From Verrucomicrobiota bacterium (GTDB lineage Bacteria > Verrucomicrobiota > Verrucomicrobiia > Limisphaerales > CAIQOK01), in NCBI GenBank assembly GCA_025363535.1, contig JANYDP010000313.1:1-11176 (forward strand): a stretch of 11,176 bases of DNA, read 5' to 3'. Below are positions 1-7,028 of the stretch, one piece after another (within the stretch, counting starts at the first letter, position 1; each line of letters begins with the position of its first letter). The translations under genes were made by a program, and so were the position numbers. Below the pieces are notes generated by a model that did not search any database, was not told where the DNA came from, and saw only the letters and a list, made by a program, of their open reading frames with translations.

Positions 1-625
1 ACCGCAACTTGCCGAGTCCGCCGCCGAAACGCGCGGCCGGAGCCTGGAGTTTTTTCACCTCGCGCTCCATCAGTTGCAGATGAATGTGCAGGGCGTTGAG
101 CGGATTGCCGATCTCATGGGCGACGCTGGCGGCGAGCAGGGTCAAGGCCTGGATGCGTTCACTCTCGATGGCTTCAAAGGTCTGCTGCCGCGCTTCCGTG
201 GCGTCGTGGAGAATCAACGCGACGCCAGAGCTGCCGGGCGCGGCCCCATCCAACGGCGCGGCGTAGAGGCGGAGAAAGCGCGAGCGCGGATAATGCACTT
301 CAAATTCGTGCCGCACGACGCGTTGCCCGCCGGTCTGGTCAATGTGCAGGATGTTTTTCCAGTCGAGTTCCGGGAGGATCTCAGTGACGTGCTGATCTTC
401 CACGGCGGCTTGTGGGCCGAGCAAACGTGCGACGGCCTGGTTGGAATAGATGACGCGGCCTTGTTCGTCCGCGACCAGCACGCCGTCCTCGATGGCGTTG
501 AAGAGGGTTTCGAGAAAGGTGCGTTCGCGGGCGAGGCGCTGGACGACGGACTGTAAACCTTCGGCATCCAAGCTGGTGATGCGGCCGAGGACTTTGTCGA
601 GGAAGCTGGATTTTGGGGGAGGCAC
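1..625 (-). CDS. PAS-domain sensor histidine kinase, C-terminal part cut by the window edge
   Basis: Reading the minus strand from a GTG at 625 gives 208 residues that stay open to the left edge. Residues 1-40 are helical, about 36-145 look like a PAS sensor domain (a run with IEDGVLVADEQGRVIYSNQA), and 165-190 form a HisKA helix with the H-box VAHEIGNPLNAL, in which His170 is the expected autophosphorylation site. The ATPase domain would lie beyond position 1. No membrane segment is seen, so it is probably a cytoplasmic sensor of the NtrB/AtoS sort; the signal is unknown. An in-frame stop lies about 15-20 bp upstream of the GTG and no ATG lies between, so GTG is the best start. No Shine-Dalgarno is visible; a heptamer repeat occupies that position. 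It follows corA on the same strand with a 103-bp gap. The plus-strand reading over this stretch is a shadow. Confidence 0.85.
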   Translation of the reverse strand, partial: MPPPKSSFLDKVLGRITSLDAEGLQSVVQRLARERTFLETLFNAIEDGVLVADEQGRVIYSNQAVARLLGPQAAVEDQHVTEILPELDWKNILHIDQTGGQRVVRHEFEVHYPRSRFLRLYAAPLDGAAPGSSGVALILHDATEARQQTFEAIESERIQALTLLAASVAHEIGNPLNALHIHLQLMEREVKKLQAPAARFGGGLGKLR

Positions 626-628
626 GGG

Positions 629-653
629 AATTAAAAATTAAAAATTAAAAATC
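629..653. repeat. Heptamer tandem repeat (TTAAAAA x3) next to the kinase start
   Basis: Three exact copies of TTAAAAA occupy 631-651 with flanking partial units. On the minus strand the tract ends about 5 bp before the GTG start of the sensor kinase, where a ribosome binding site would normally be. It is AT-only in a GC-rich genome. Its role is unknown; it could be an unwinding or leader element, or an intergenic STRR-like repeat. Confidence 0.8.
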
Positions 654-693
654 CCCGGCAACCGGAAGGTGTCAGCCTACGCCTGCGTTCTTC

Positions 694-728
694 AATTATT
701 AATTTCGCATTTTGCATTTTGAATTGGC
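694..728. repeat. Degenerate heptamer-periodic tract after corA
   Basis: Successive 7-bp units AATTATT, AATTTCG, CATTTTG, CATTTTG and the start of AATTGGC fill the bases just after the corA stop codon (minus strand). Only two units are identical, but the 7-bp phase holds over about 30 bp. Together with 629-653 it makes up most of the AT-rich corA-kinase spacer. I see no intrinsic terminator here. Confidence 0.6.
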
Positions 729-1730
729 TTAGAACCATTTTTTCTTTTTGAACCACCCGTAGGTTGCAGCCGTGGAAACAATAGTCAGACAGATGGCAAA
801 CAGGTAGCCATGTTTCCAGCGGTACTCGGGCATGGTTTCGGTGAAGTTCATGCCGTACCAGGTGCCCACTAAAGTCAGGGGCGTGGTAATGAGTGTGATG
901 AGCGTGAGCAGCTTGACCACTTCGCCAGTCTGGTTGGAGGACATGTTCAGGTAAATCTGCAACAGGCCGGTCAGCGAATCGGTGTAGCTCTGCGCGAGTT
1001 CGGAAATCTGGAACAGCGCGTCATAGACATTGCGGTAATACGGCACGAGGTGGGGTCGGATGAGCTTGAACTCGCCGTGCGCGAACCGCGCCAGGACTTC
1101 GCGCTGCGGGCCGATGATCTTGCGCAGGTGCAGCACTTCTTTTTTCACCAGGAGGATTTTGTTCAGCGTCTCCTTAGTCGGATGCTGCAATGCCTGCTGC
1201 TCCAGCTCGGCAATCTCCAGCGACAGTTCATCGAGCGCCGGCTTGTAGTTATCCACGATGGAATCGAGCAGCGTGTGGGCGACGCGGTCCGGCGCACGCG
1301 CGATGTGCATGGTGCTTTTGACCGCCTGCTCCTCGGTGGCGGTGACGCTGCGCAGCGGAACGTCGTGGTAGGTGATGAGAAAGTTTTTGCCGAGGAAGAA
1401 GTTCAGCTCGCTCGTGGCAAAAACCCCGTCCTTGTTGTTGTAATCCACCGCGTGAATCACCATGAACAGATACGGGGCAAAGCGGTCATCCTGCCTGGGC
1501 GCGTATTCCTCCACCTTCGGCGACGGGCTGACCGTCACGCAATCTTCGATCGAGAGCGGATGGAAGTGAAACGTTTCTTCGAGGACGAACTTGGTCTCTT
1601 CCGGCGTGGGTTTTTCGAGGTCCACCCACAAAAAAAGGTTGGTGTCACTCAGCAGCATGGGCATGAGAAACCTCTCGATGTCCTGGCTGTGCAACCGGCC
1701 CTGGGTGGTGAAAACAAGTGACCGGATCAT
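729..1730 (-). CDS. corA: CorA-family magnesium/cobalt transporter
   Basis: This 333-residue protein has the CorA layout: a large cytoplasmic N-terminal domain, a long helical stalk rich in charged residues (about 165-250), and two C-terminal membrane helices (about 273-292 and 308-326). The signature GMNF is at 293-296 at the end of the first helix, followed by an acidic TETMPE loop. The chain ends in a lysine cluster (KKKKWF). CorA proteins form pentameric channels in the inner membrane for Mg2+ and other divalent ions. The start is placed at MIRSLVF because an AAGGG sequence lies about 6 bp before that ATG; an upstream in-frame ATG at 1805 would add 25 residues of poor quality. It is downstream of the orphan H-box gene on the same strand, with a gap of 95 bp. 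Confidence 0.93.
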   Translation of the reverse strand: MIRSLVFTTQGRLHSQDIERFLMPMLLSDTNLFLWVDLEKPTPEETKFVLEETFHFHPLSIEDCVTVSPSPKVEEYAPRQDDRFAPYLFMVIHAVDYNNKDGVFATSELNFFLGKNFLITYHDVPLRSVTATEEQAVKSTMHIARAPDRVAHTLLDSIVDNYKPALDELSLEIAELEQQALQHPTKETLNKILLVKKEVLHLRKIIGPQREVLARFAHGEFKLIRPHLVPYYRNVYDALFQISELAQSYTDSLTGLLQIYLNMSSNQTGEVVKLLTLITLITTPLTLVGTWYGMNFTETMPEYRWKHGYLFAICLTIVSTAATYGWFKKKKWF

Positions 1731-1825
1731 TTTCGCCCTTCCATGAATTGTGCGCGTGCCCGTGACATTCTGACCCAAGCTTAGGGTTGGGAATCTGCAA
1801 CGCAAGTCCGTTTGCCGGGGAATGA

Positions 1826-2080
1826 TTACGGCCGGGAAATGCCCAGCGCCCGCTCAAACTCCGCCGTGAACTTGGCCAGGGAATCGCCCACCTTCTGCGG
1901 CTGCAGGGCGATGGTTTCAATCATCTTCTCGGTCGTCTCCGGCTGGTAACGAATCAACTCCAGGGCCGCCACGATGATGGACATCTGGTTGTTGACGTCA
2001 TGCCGCATCGTGGACAACTGGCGTTGCAACTCGGCGACCTGTTCCGCGCTCAACGCGGCCGGCTGTGAAGGAAGCGCCAT
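1826..2080 (-). CDS. Small orphan protein with a histidine-kinase-like H-box
   Basis: An 84-residue, mostly helical protein. Residues 25-33 read MRHDVNNQM, which resembles the phospho-acceptor H-box of histidine kinases (His27, followed by Asp and Asn), and the next helix (SIIVAALELIRYQPE) fits the first helix of a dimerisation domain. There is no room for an ATPase domain. The ATG lies one base after the stop codon of the aminotransferase gene (TAA, A, ATG), so the two are almost certainly co-transcribed and translationally coupled. It could act as a phosphotransfer or dimerisation module in the manner of Spo0B, or be a scaffold that lost phosphorylation. The function is not known to me; the H-box likeness is by eye. 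Confidence 0.75.
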   Translation of the reverse strand: MALPSQPAALSAEQVAELQRQLSTMRHDVNNQMSIIVAALELIRYQPETTEKMIETIALQPQKVGDSLAKFTAEFERALGISRP

Positions 2081-2081
2081 T

Positions 2082-3194
2082 TTAGCTTTGCTTGAAAAAA
2101 CTCTGGATGACTTCCGCCACGCGCCGAACCTGGGCGTCGGTCAGCTCGGGAAAGATCGGCAGGCTCAGACATTCGTGCGCGGCCTTTTCGGCGACGGGGA
2201 ACGCGCCGTCCTTGTAGCCGAGGTGCGCGTAGCATTTTTGCAGATGCAGCGGCAGCGGGTAATGCAGCGCGCAGCCGACGCCGTTGGCTTCGAGATGCTT
2301 CTTCAATTCGTCGCGGCGCGGATGGCGCACGACGTATAGATGATAAACGCTTTCTGCAAAGGAAGCTTCGCGCGGCAATTGCAGCGGGGTATCGGCCAGC
2401 AATTTGTGGTACGTGTGCGCGATCTCGCGACGACGGGCCGTCCATTTGTTCAAGTGCTTCAACTTCACGCCCAGCACCGCGCCCTGAATGCCTTCCATGC
2501 GGTAGTTGAAACCCACCTCGTCATGAAAATAGCGCACGGAAGAGCCATGTTCGCGCAACGACCGGGCGCGCTTGTCGAACGCGGCGCTGTTGGTCACCAG
2601 CGCGCCACCTTCGCCGCACGCACCGAGATTTTTGCCGGGATAAAAGCTGAAGCACGAGATGTCGCCAAACGTGCCGATGGTTCTTCCCTTGTATTTCGCA
2701 CCATGCGCCTGCGCCGAATCTTCGACGAGCGGGAGCTTATGCTTGCGGCAGATTTCGAGAATCGGATCCACGTCGAACGGATGGCCGTACAGATGCACCG
2801 GCATGATCGCCTTGGTGCGCGGGGTGATGGCCCGCTCGATCAACTTGGGATCGAGATTGAAGGTCGCGTCGTCCACGTCCACATAAACCGGCTTGGCGCC
2901 GACGTAGGAGATCGCCCAACTCGTCGCCACGAAAGTGGATGGCGTGGTGATGACCTCGTCGCCCTGGCCGACATTGAGCAGCATCAAGGCAACATGGAGA
3001 GCGGACGTGCCGCTGTTGAAGCCGGAGCAATGCTGCGCGCCGCAGTATTTCGCGAAGTCCTTTTCAAACTGCGCCGTGTCCGGCCCCAGGCAGAACGAGC
3101 AGTTGTCCAGGGTGCGGGCGATGACGGCGTCCAGCTCCGGGCGGAGCGAGCGGATTTGCGCCGGCAGATCGAAATACGGAATTGATTCAGCCAT
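2082..3194 (-). CDS. DegT/DnrJ/EryC1/StrS-family PLP-dependent aminotransferase
   Basis: A 370-residue protein of the sugar aminotransferase family. These enzymes transfer an amino group from glutamate or glutamine to keto-sugar nucleotides for polysaccharide, LPS or glycan building; some act as dehydratases. Visible marks are the NSGTSALHVAL phosphate-binding segment (about 60-70), the VEDSAQAHGAKYKGR segment with Asp159 for the pyridine nitrogen, and FSFYPGKNLG with Lys188 as the Schiff-base lysine. Length is normal. I chose the ATG at 3194 because AGGA stands 7 bp upstream; the in-frame ATG at 3227 would add 11 residues with poor spacing. The substrate cannot be read from the sequence, and no sugar-nucleotide genes are nearby. 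It heads the minus-strand unit, divergent from rpmE across 165 bp, and couples to the orphan H-box gene. Confidence 0.93.
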   Translation of the reverse strand: MAESIPYFDLPAQIRSLRPELDAVIARTLDNCSFCLGPDTAQFEKDFAKYCGAQHCSGFNSGTSALHVALMLLNVGQGDEVITTPSTFVATSWAISYVGAKPVYVDVDDATFNLDPKLIERAITPRTKAIMPVHLYGHPFDVDPILEICRKHKLPLVEDSAQAHGAKYKGRTIGTFGDISCFSFYPGKNLGACGEGGALVTNSAAFDKRARSLREHGSSVRYFHDEVGFNYRMEGIQGAVLGVKLKHLNKWTARRREIAHTYHKLLADTPLQLPREASFAESVYHLYVVRHPRRDELKKHLEANGVGCALHYPLPLHLQKCYAHLGYKDGAFPVAEKAAHECLSLPIFPELTDAQVRRVAEVIQSFFKQS

Positions 3195-3314
3195 TTTAGT
3201 GTCCTGTTTGCTTAAAAAAGTCGGCATACCTTACAGTGGTCGGTTTTTTTAGGCCAGATTAAAGCGCTTTCGAAAAATGCTACTGCCGGCGGGAAAACTA
3301 CCGAAACTTCACGC

Positions 3315-3342
3315 TTGTCATCCAGCCCGCCAATGCTATTGT
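3315..3342 (+). promoter_or_regulatory. Candidate sigma-70-type promoter of rpmE
   Basis: TTGTCA (3315-3320) and TATTGT (3337-3342) are separated by 16 bp, and a TG one base before the second hexamer gives an extended -10. Transcription would start near 3349, only about 11 bases before the rpmE ATG, giving a very short leader without a Shine-Dalgarno. Assigned by eye. Confidence 0.45.
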
Positions 3343-3359
3343 TTGCGGCCTTTTATTAT

Positions 3360-3605
3360 ATGAAAGCTGATATTCATCCGAAGTACCTGGACGCGGAAAT
3401 CCGTTGCGCCTGCGGCAACATCATCAAGACCCGCTCCACCAAACCGACCGTCATCGTCGGCATCTGCAACGCCTGCCATCCGTTTTACACCGGCCAGCAG
3501 AAGTTCGTGGACACCGCCGGCCGCGTGGACAAGTTCCAGCAGCGCGCCGCCAAGACCGCCGCCGCCAAGGAGGCATTCGACGCCTCGAAGAAAAAGAAGA
3601 AGTAG
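3360..3605 (+). CDS. rpmE: 50S ribosomal protein L31, zinc-binding type
   Basis: An 81-residue L31 protein starting MKADIHPKY, the standard beginning of the family. The four zinc ligands of the C+ form are present: Cys16 and Cys18 (CAC) and Cys36 and Cys39 (CNAC). The FYTGQQKFVDTAGRVDKF segment is the conserved C-terminal signature. After it comes an alanine/lysine-rich tail ending in five lysines, suited to binding rRNA. L31 sits at the subunit interface (bridge B1b). The ATG at 3360 is chosen over an in-frame upstream ATG at 3315 because the extra residues do not match L31 and would overlap the promoter. No Shine-Dalgarno is seen. It has its own terminator and is followed by prfA. Confidence 0.96.
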   Translation: MKADIHPKYLDAEIRCACGNIIKTRSTKPTVIVGICNACHPFYTGQQKFVDTAGRVDKFQQRAAKTAAAKEAFDASKKKKK

Positions 3606-3620
3606 TTTTGCCACCGCCCA

Positions 3621-3665
3621 CCGCCCGCCGCACCGGATCACCGGAGCGGCGGGCGGTTGCTTTTT
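3621..3665 (+). terminator. Intrinsic terminator after rpmE
   Basis: A perfect 11-bp GC-rich inverted repeat (3621-3631 with 3646-3656) has a 14-base loop that itself can form a 4-bp CCGG/CCGG stem. It is followed by TTGC and a run of five T. It lies 15 bp after the rpmE stop, so rpmE is probably transcribed alone, with prfA from a separate start or by readthrough. Confidence 0.85.
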
Positions 3666-3669
3666 CCCA

Positions 3670-3751
3670 GTTGTGAGGCGTGAAACGTGATGCGTGACAA
3701 CCCCGGCCGGGCCTGCTGCCGGCTCACGTTTCACGCATCATGTTTCACGTT
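3670..3751. repeat. Inverted pair of heptamer arrays upstream of prfA
   Basis: Left array 3670-3697: four consecutive 7-bp units with consensus NNNGTGA. Right array 3724-3751: four consecutive units with consensus TCAYGNN. The arrays are reverse complements: 3679-3697 pairs with 3731-3749 over 19 bp with one mismatch, around a GC-rich centre. The right array ends 6 bp before the prfA ATG. The transcript could fold into a long hairpin covering the prfA leader. Function unknown; it could regulate prfA translation, be a second terminator, or be a mobile or repeat relic. Confidence 0.8.
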
Positions 3752-3757
3752 CAAGCC

Positions 3758-4837
3758 ATGGACTTAAAGCCGCACATCGAGAAATTCTCCCGCCGCTTTG
3801 CCGAAGTGGAATCCGCCCTGAGCGATCCCAAAGCCTTCGACAACCTCCAGCGCGCCCAGGAATTGTCCAAGGAATACGCCCGCCTCAAGGAACTCGTGGC
3901 TACGGGCAACGCGTACCAAAAAGCGGTCGCCGACCTCGATGAAAACCGCGCGCTGCTCAAGGACGAAGTGGCGGAATCCGAACTCGCGCTGATGGCCAAG
4001 GAGGAAATTGCCCGGCTCGAAGTGGCGGTGCAACGGCTCAACAAGCAGCTTCAGTTCGGCCTGGTTCCACCGGTCCCGACCGACTCGCGCAACACGATCG
4101 TCGAAATCCGGGCGGGCGCGGGCGGCTCGGAATCCGCTTTGTTTGCCGCTGATTTGTATCGCATGTATTGCCGCTACACCGAGGCGCACGGCTGGAAAAT
4201 GGAGACGCTGGATTCCAGCCCGTCCGACCTGGGCGGGTTCAAGGAAATCATTTTTGAGATTCGCGGCCAGGACGTTTTCAAGCGGTTGAAATACGAGAGC
4301 GGCGTGCATCGCGTGCAGCGTGTGCCGGCCACGGAAGCCCAGGGCCGCATCCACACCAGCACGGCCACCGTCGCCGTGCTGCCGGAAGCCGAGGAGGTGG
4401 ATCTCGTGATCAACCCCGAGGAAATCGAGATCAACGTCTGCCGCGCCTCCGGCAAGGGCGGCCAGGGCGTCAACACCACCGATTCCGCCGTACAGATCAT
4501 CCACAAGCCCACCGGCATGATCGTGCGCTGCGCCGACCAGCGTTCGCAGCAGAAGAACAAAATCCAGGCGATGACCGTCCTGCGCTCGCGCCTTTTGGAA
4601 CGCAAGGTCGCCGAGGAAGACGCCAAGTACGCCGCCTTTCGCAAAGACCAGGTCGGCACCGGCGAACGCAGTGAAAAAATCCGCACCTACAATTTTCCGC
4701 AGAACCGCGTCACCGATCACCGGATTGAACTGACGCTTTACAACCTCTCCAACTTCATTGACGGCGATCTTGACCCGATGCTCGACCCGCTGATGAACCA
4801 CGACCTGGAGGAAAAGCTGGCGGCGTTGAAACTTTGA
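3758..4837 (+). CDS. prfA: Peptide chain release factor 1 (RF1)
   Basis: RF1 reads UAA and UAG in the ribosomal A site and triggers peptide release. The protein is 359 residues, as usual for the family. The codon-reading motif PAT is at 190-192 within RVQRVPATEAQGRIHTS, which marks RF1 and not RF2 (SPF). The catalytic GGQ is at 234-236 in GKGGQGVN. The N-terminal coiled coil (domain 1, about 1-100) is complete. The ATG at 3758 gives MDLKPHIEKF, a normal RF1 start; an in-frame ATG at 3740 lies inside the heptamer array and would add six residues. No Shine-Dalgarno is seen. The gene ends in TGA, a codon RF1 itself does not read. The usual partner prmC/hemK, which methylates the GGQ glutamine, is not next to it. 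Confidence 0.97.
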   Translation: MDLKPHIEKFSRRFAEVESALSDPKAFDNLQRAQELSKEYARLKELVATGNAYQKAVADLDENRALLKDEVAESELALMAKEEIARLEVAVQRLNKQLQFGLVPPVPTDSRNTIVEIRAGAGGSESALFAADLYRMYCRYTEAHGWKMETLDSSPSDLGGFKEIIFEIRGQDVFKRLKYESGVHRVQRVPATEAQGRIHTSTATVAVLPEAEEVDLVINPEEIEINVCRASGKGGQGVNTTDSAVQIIHKPTGMIVRCADQRSQQKNKIQAMTVLRSRLLERKVAEEDAKYAAFRKDQVGTGERSEKIRTYNFPQNRVTDHRIELTLYNLSNFIDGDLDPMLDPLMNHDLEEKLAALKL

Positions 4838-4864
4838 GAAGATCTGCCGCTCGATGCCTCAACA

Positions 4865-5740
4865 ATGATCAAATTTCTCCAGCGCCGATGGAAATGGCTC
4901 GCCGCCATGATGGCTTTCTTGCTGGCCATCGTGGTGGCCGGGTCATGGATCGCCGGCGGGGTCCTCTGTGCGCCGTCGCACCGCCCGATTCCCGTGCCGG
5001 TGGATCTGGCCGTGGAACCGGTCAGTTTTTCCAGCGCGAGCGGCGCGACACTACGCGGCTGGCTCGTCGCCGGAGCGACCAATCGCGGCGTGGTGATTTT
5101 GCAGCATGGCGTGCGGGCCAACCGGCTCGAAATGCTGGGGCGCGCGCGGTTGTTTTCGCGGGCCGGCTACACCGTGTTGCTCTACGATTTCCAAGCGCAC
5201 GGAGAAAGCACCGGCGAAAAAATCACGTTCGGCTTTCTGGAGAGCCGCGATGCCCAGGCCGCCGTGGCGTTCGTGAAACAAAAATTTCCCGGCCGACCCA
5301 TCGCGGTCGTCGGGGTTTCGCTCGGGGCGGCGGCGGCGGCGCTGGCGCAACCCCCGCTCAACGTGCAGGCGTTGGTGCTGGAGATGGTCTATCCCACCAT
5401 TGTGGAAGCCACCAAGGACCGCTTCGAAATGCATCTCGGCCCGCTGGGCCGCTGTCTGTCGCCGTTGCTTACCTCCCAACTGAAGCTGCGAACCGGCGTC
5501 GGGGTGGAGGATCTGCGGCCCGTCGCGCAGGTCGCGCAAATCACCGCGCCGAAACTGTTCCTAGCCGGCACCGAAGACAGGCACACCAAGTTTTCCGAAG
5601 CCCAGGAAATTTTCCGACAAGCCGCCGCGCCGAAAACTTTCGCCCCCTTTCCCGGCGCGCATCACGAGGACTTAATCCGTTTCGACCCCGCGCAATATCA
5701 GAAAGTTGTATTGAAATTTTTAGAGGAACACTTGCCATGA
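4865..5740 (+). CDS. Membrane-anchored alpha/beta hydrolase
   Basis: A 291-residue protein with a basic N-terminus and one hydrophobic helix (about 11-33), most likely a signal anchor placing the enzyme at the outer face of the inner membrane. The fold's marks follow in order: ILQHGVRANR (oxyanion region, about 78-86), LYDFQAHGES (about 107-115), the nucleophile elbow GVSLG (150-154, Ser152), a candidate acid Asp238 in AGTEDRHT, and His266/267 in GAHHEDL. This is the layout of serine esterase/peptidase-like hydrolases often labelled 'alpha/beta fold hydrolase' (BAAT or S9-like). The substrate is unknown. It begins 27 bp after prfA and its stop overlaps the next start (ATGA), so it is translationally coupled to the HAD phosphatase. 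Confidence 0.85.
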   Translation: MIKFLQRRWKWLAAMMAFLLAIVVAGSWIAGGVLCAPSHRPIPVPVDLAVEPVSFSSASGATLRGWLVAGATNRGVVILQHGVRANRLEMLGRARLFSRAGYTVLLYDFQAHGESTGEKITFGFLESRDAQAAVAFVKQKFPGRPIAVVGVSLGAAAAALAQPPLNVQALVLEMVYPTIVEATKDRFEMHLGPLGRCLSPLLTSQLKLRTGVGVEDLRPVAQVAQITAPKLFLAGTEDRHTKFSEAQEIFRQAAAPKTFAPFPGAHHEDLIRFDPAQYQKVVLKFLEEHLP

Positions 5741-6327
5741 AATTTGAACCCAAAGGAATCGTTTTCGACTGCGACGGCACGTTGGCCGACACCATGCCGC
5801 TGCACTGGCGCGCATGGCAGACCATCACCAAGCGCTACAACCTGCATTTTCCAGAAGATCGTTTTTACTCGCTCGGCGGCGTGCCGTCGCGCGACATTTT
5901 GAAAATGCTCGCCGAGGAACAAGGCGTCACGCTCGACCACATCCAGGCCGCGCACGAAAAGGAAAACGCCTACCTGCCGCTGATGGCGCAGGTCGAGCCG
6001 ATTCATGTCGTCGTCGAAGTCGCGCGCGAAAACTTTGGAAAAATTCCACTGGCCGTCGCCTCCGGCGGCACGCGCCAGATCATCGAGCAGGTGTTGGAAC
6101 ACCTGAAGATCCGCCATCTTTTCAACGCCGTTGTGACCAGCGAATGCGTGGTGAACCAGAAACCCGCGCCGGATATTTTCCTCGAAGCCGCCCGCCGCAT
6201 CGGGGTGGACCCCAAATTTTGCCGGGGTTACGAAGACACCGATCTGGGCATGCAAGCCATCCGCTCGGCGGGCATGGAGGCTGTGGATGTCCGGCACCTG
6301 CTCGCGAAAAATCTCCCGGGCAAGTGA
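5737..6327 (+). CDS. HAD-family sugar phosphatase, YqaB-like (beta-phosphoglucomutase subfamily)
   Basis: A 196-residue HAD hydrolase. Motif I is FDCDGT (nucleophile Asp11, acid/base Asp13), motif II Ser109 in AVASGG, motif III Lys142 in NQKPAPD, and motif IV YEDTDLG (Asp167). The cap is the small helical type after motif I. The start (DGTLADTMPLHWRAW) and end (GMEAVDVRHL) resemble E. coli YqaB, which dephosphorylates fructose-1-phosphate and 6-phosphogluconate; related members are beta-phosphoglucomutases. Either is possible from sequence alone. The start ATG at 5737 overlaps the hydrolase stop by 4 bp and has GAGGA about 12 bp upstream. A longer open frame reaching back to 4834 exists, but its first part is only a shadow of the hydrolase. 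Confidence 0.9.
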   Translation: MKFEPKGIVFDCDGTLADTMPLHWRAWQTITKRYNLHFPEDRFYSLGGVPSRDILKMLAEEQGVTLDHIQAAHEKENAYLPLMAQVEPIHVVVEVARENFGKIPLAVASGGTRQIIEQVLEHLKIRHLFNAVVTSECVVNQKPAPDIFLEAARRIGVDPKFCRGYEDTDLGMQAIRSAGMEAVDVRHLLAKNLPGK

Positions 6328-6382
6328 GCCGCGCAAATGAGATTGCCGAGCCGCCAAGCAACGCGGTATCTTTTCCCCAATC

Positions 6383-6973
6383 TTGATTACCGAGTGGAAC
6401 ATTCAATCCCGCGCCCACGGCTGTGAAGCCTGCGCCCGGACGTTTGCCGACAAGGAATCGTATCACACGATGCTCTTTGAGGAACGGGCCGAACTGCGGC
6501 GCTCCGACATTTGCGTCGGCTGCTGGGACAAACAGTTCAATGAGGCGCGCGACCGCAAAGGTTTTGTCTCTCATTGGCAGGGCGTGTACAATGCCCCGCC
6601 GGCTCAGACACCGGATGCGATCCAGAAAGAAACTGCGGAAACGATCCTGCGTAAGCTGATCGAATTGAATGATCCGAAAAACATTCCCGCCGGCTACATC
6701 CTCGCGGTGATGCTCGAACGCAAACGAATCCTCAAGATCAAGGAGCAGTTGACCCGCAACGGCCAGCGCATTTTCATCTACGAACAGCCCAAGACCGGCG
6801 ACCTGTTCACCATCGTGGATCCGAACCTCCAGTTGAACCAGTTGGAGCAGGTGCAACGCGACGTCGCCGCGCTGCTGGAGCAAGGATTAAATCCAGCCGC
6901 ACCGCAGCCTGAAGCGACGGTGGCTCCGGCCGCAGCGCCAACGGAAGCGGAAGCCGAAACCCAGGTGAGTTAA
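6383..6973 (+). CDS. Conserved hypothetical protein with a four-cysteine zinc-binding N-terminus
   Basis: A 196-residue protein with probable TTG start (MITEWNIQSR); there is no in-frame ATG close by and no clear Shine-Dalgarno, so the exact start is uncertain. Two CxxC pairs, Cys14/Cys17 (CEAC) and Cys44/Cys47 (CVGC), suggest a treble-clef or ribbon zinc site. Residues about 78-166 are helical and highly charged, with LRKLIELNDP and the conserved-looking stretch VMLERKRILKIKEQ, then IYEQPKTGDLFTI. The last 25 residues are an Ala/Pro/Glu-rich disordered tail. I associate this architecture with uncharacterised proteins of Verrucomicrobia and Planctomycetes. Its position upstream of rnc is compatible with an RNA-related role, but that is only a guess. 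Confidence 0.8.
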   Translation: MITEWNIQSRAHGCEACARTFADKESYHTMLFEERAELRRSDICVGCWDKQFNEARDRKGFVSHWQGVYNAPPAQTPDAIQKETAETILRKLIELNDPKNIPAGYILAVMLERKRILKIKEQLTRNGQRIFIYEQPKTGDLFTIVDPNLQLNQLEQVQRDVAALLEQGLNPAAPQPEATVAPAAAPTEAEAETQVS

Positions 6974-7028
6974 ATTGGTTTATGCTTCCGCACCGCCGAT
7001 TTCCCCAAGGACGTTCTGGGCCGGTGGC

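Noticed and set aside
74..556. A 160-codon plus-strand open frame at the left edge
   Set aside because: The minus strand here encodes a clear PAS/HisKA kinase with an H-box; the plus frame has no recognisable motif and is its shadow.
629..728. Possible CRISPR array from the short repeats
   Set aside because: Units are 7 bp and contiguous with no spacers, and no cas gene is present.
2340..3185. A 281-codon plus-strand frame over the aminotransferase
   Set aside because: It is antisense to an intact DegT-family enzyme and has no family marks.
3764..4801. A 345-codon minus-strand frame over prfA
   Set aside because: It is antisense to a complete RF1 with all motifs; composition is typical of a shadow frame in high-GC DNA.
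4834..5736. N-terminal extension of the HAD phosphatase frame (a continuous frame to 6327)
   Set aside because: It overlaps the alpha/beta hydrolase in another frame and is Arg/Gly/Ala-rich noise; the HAD family protein starts at 5737.
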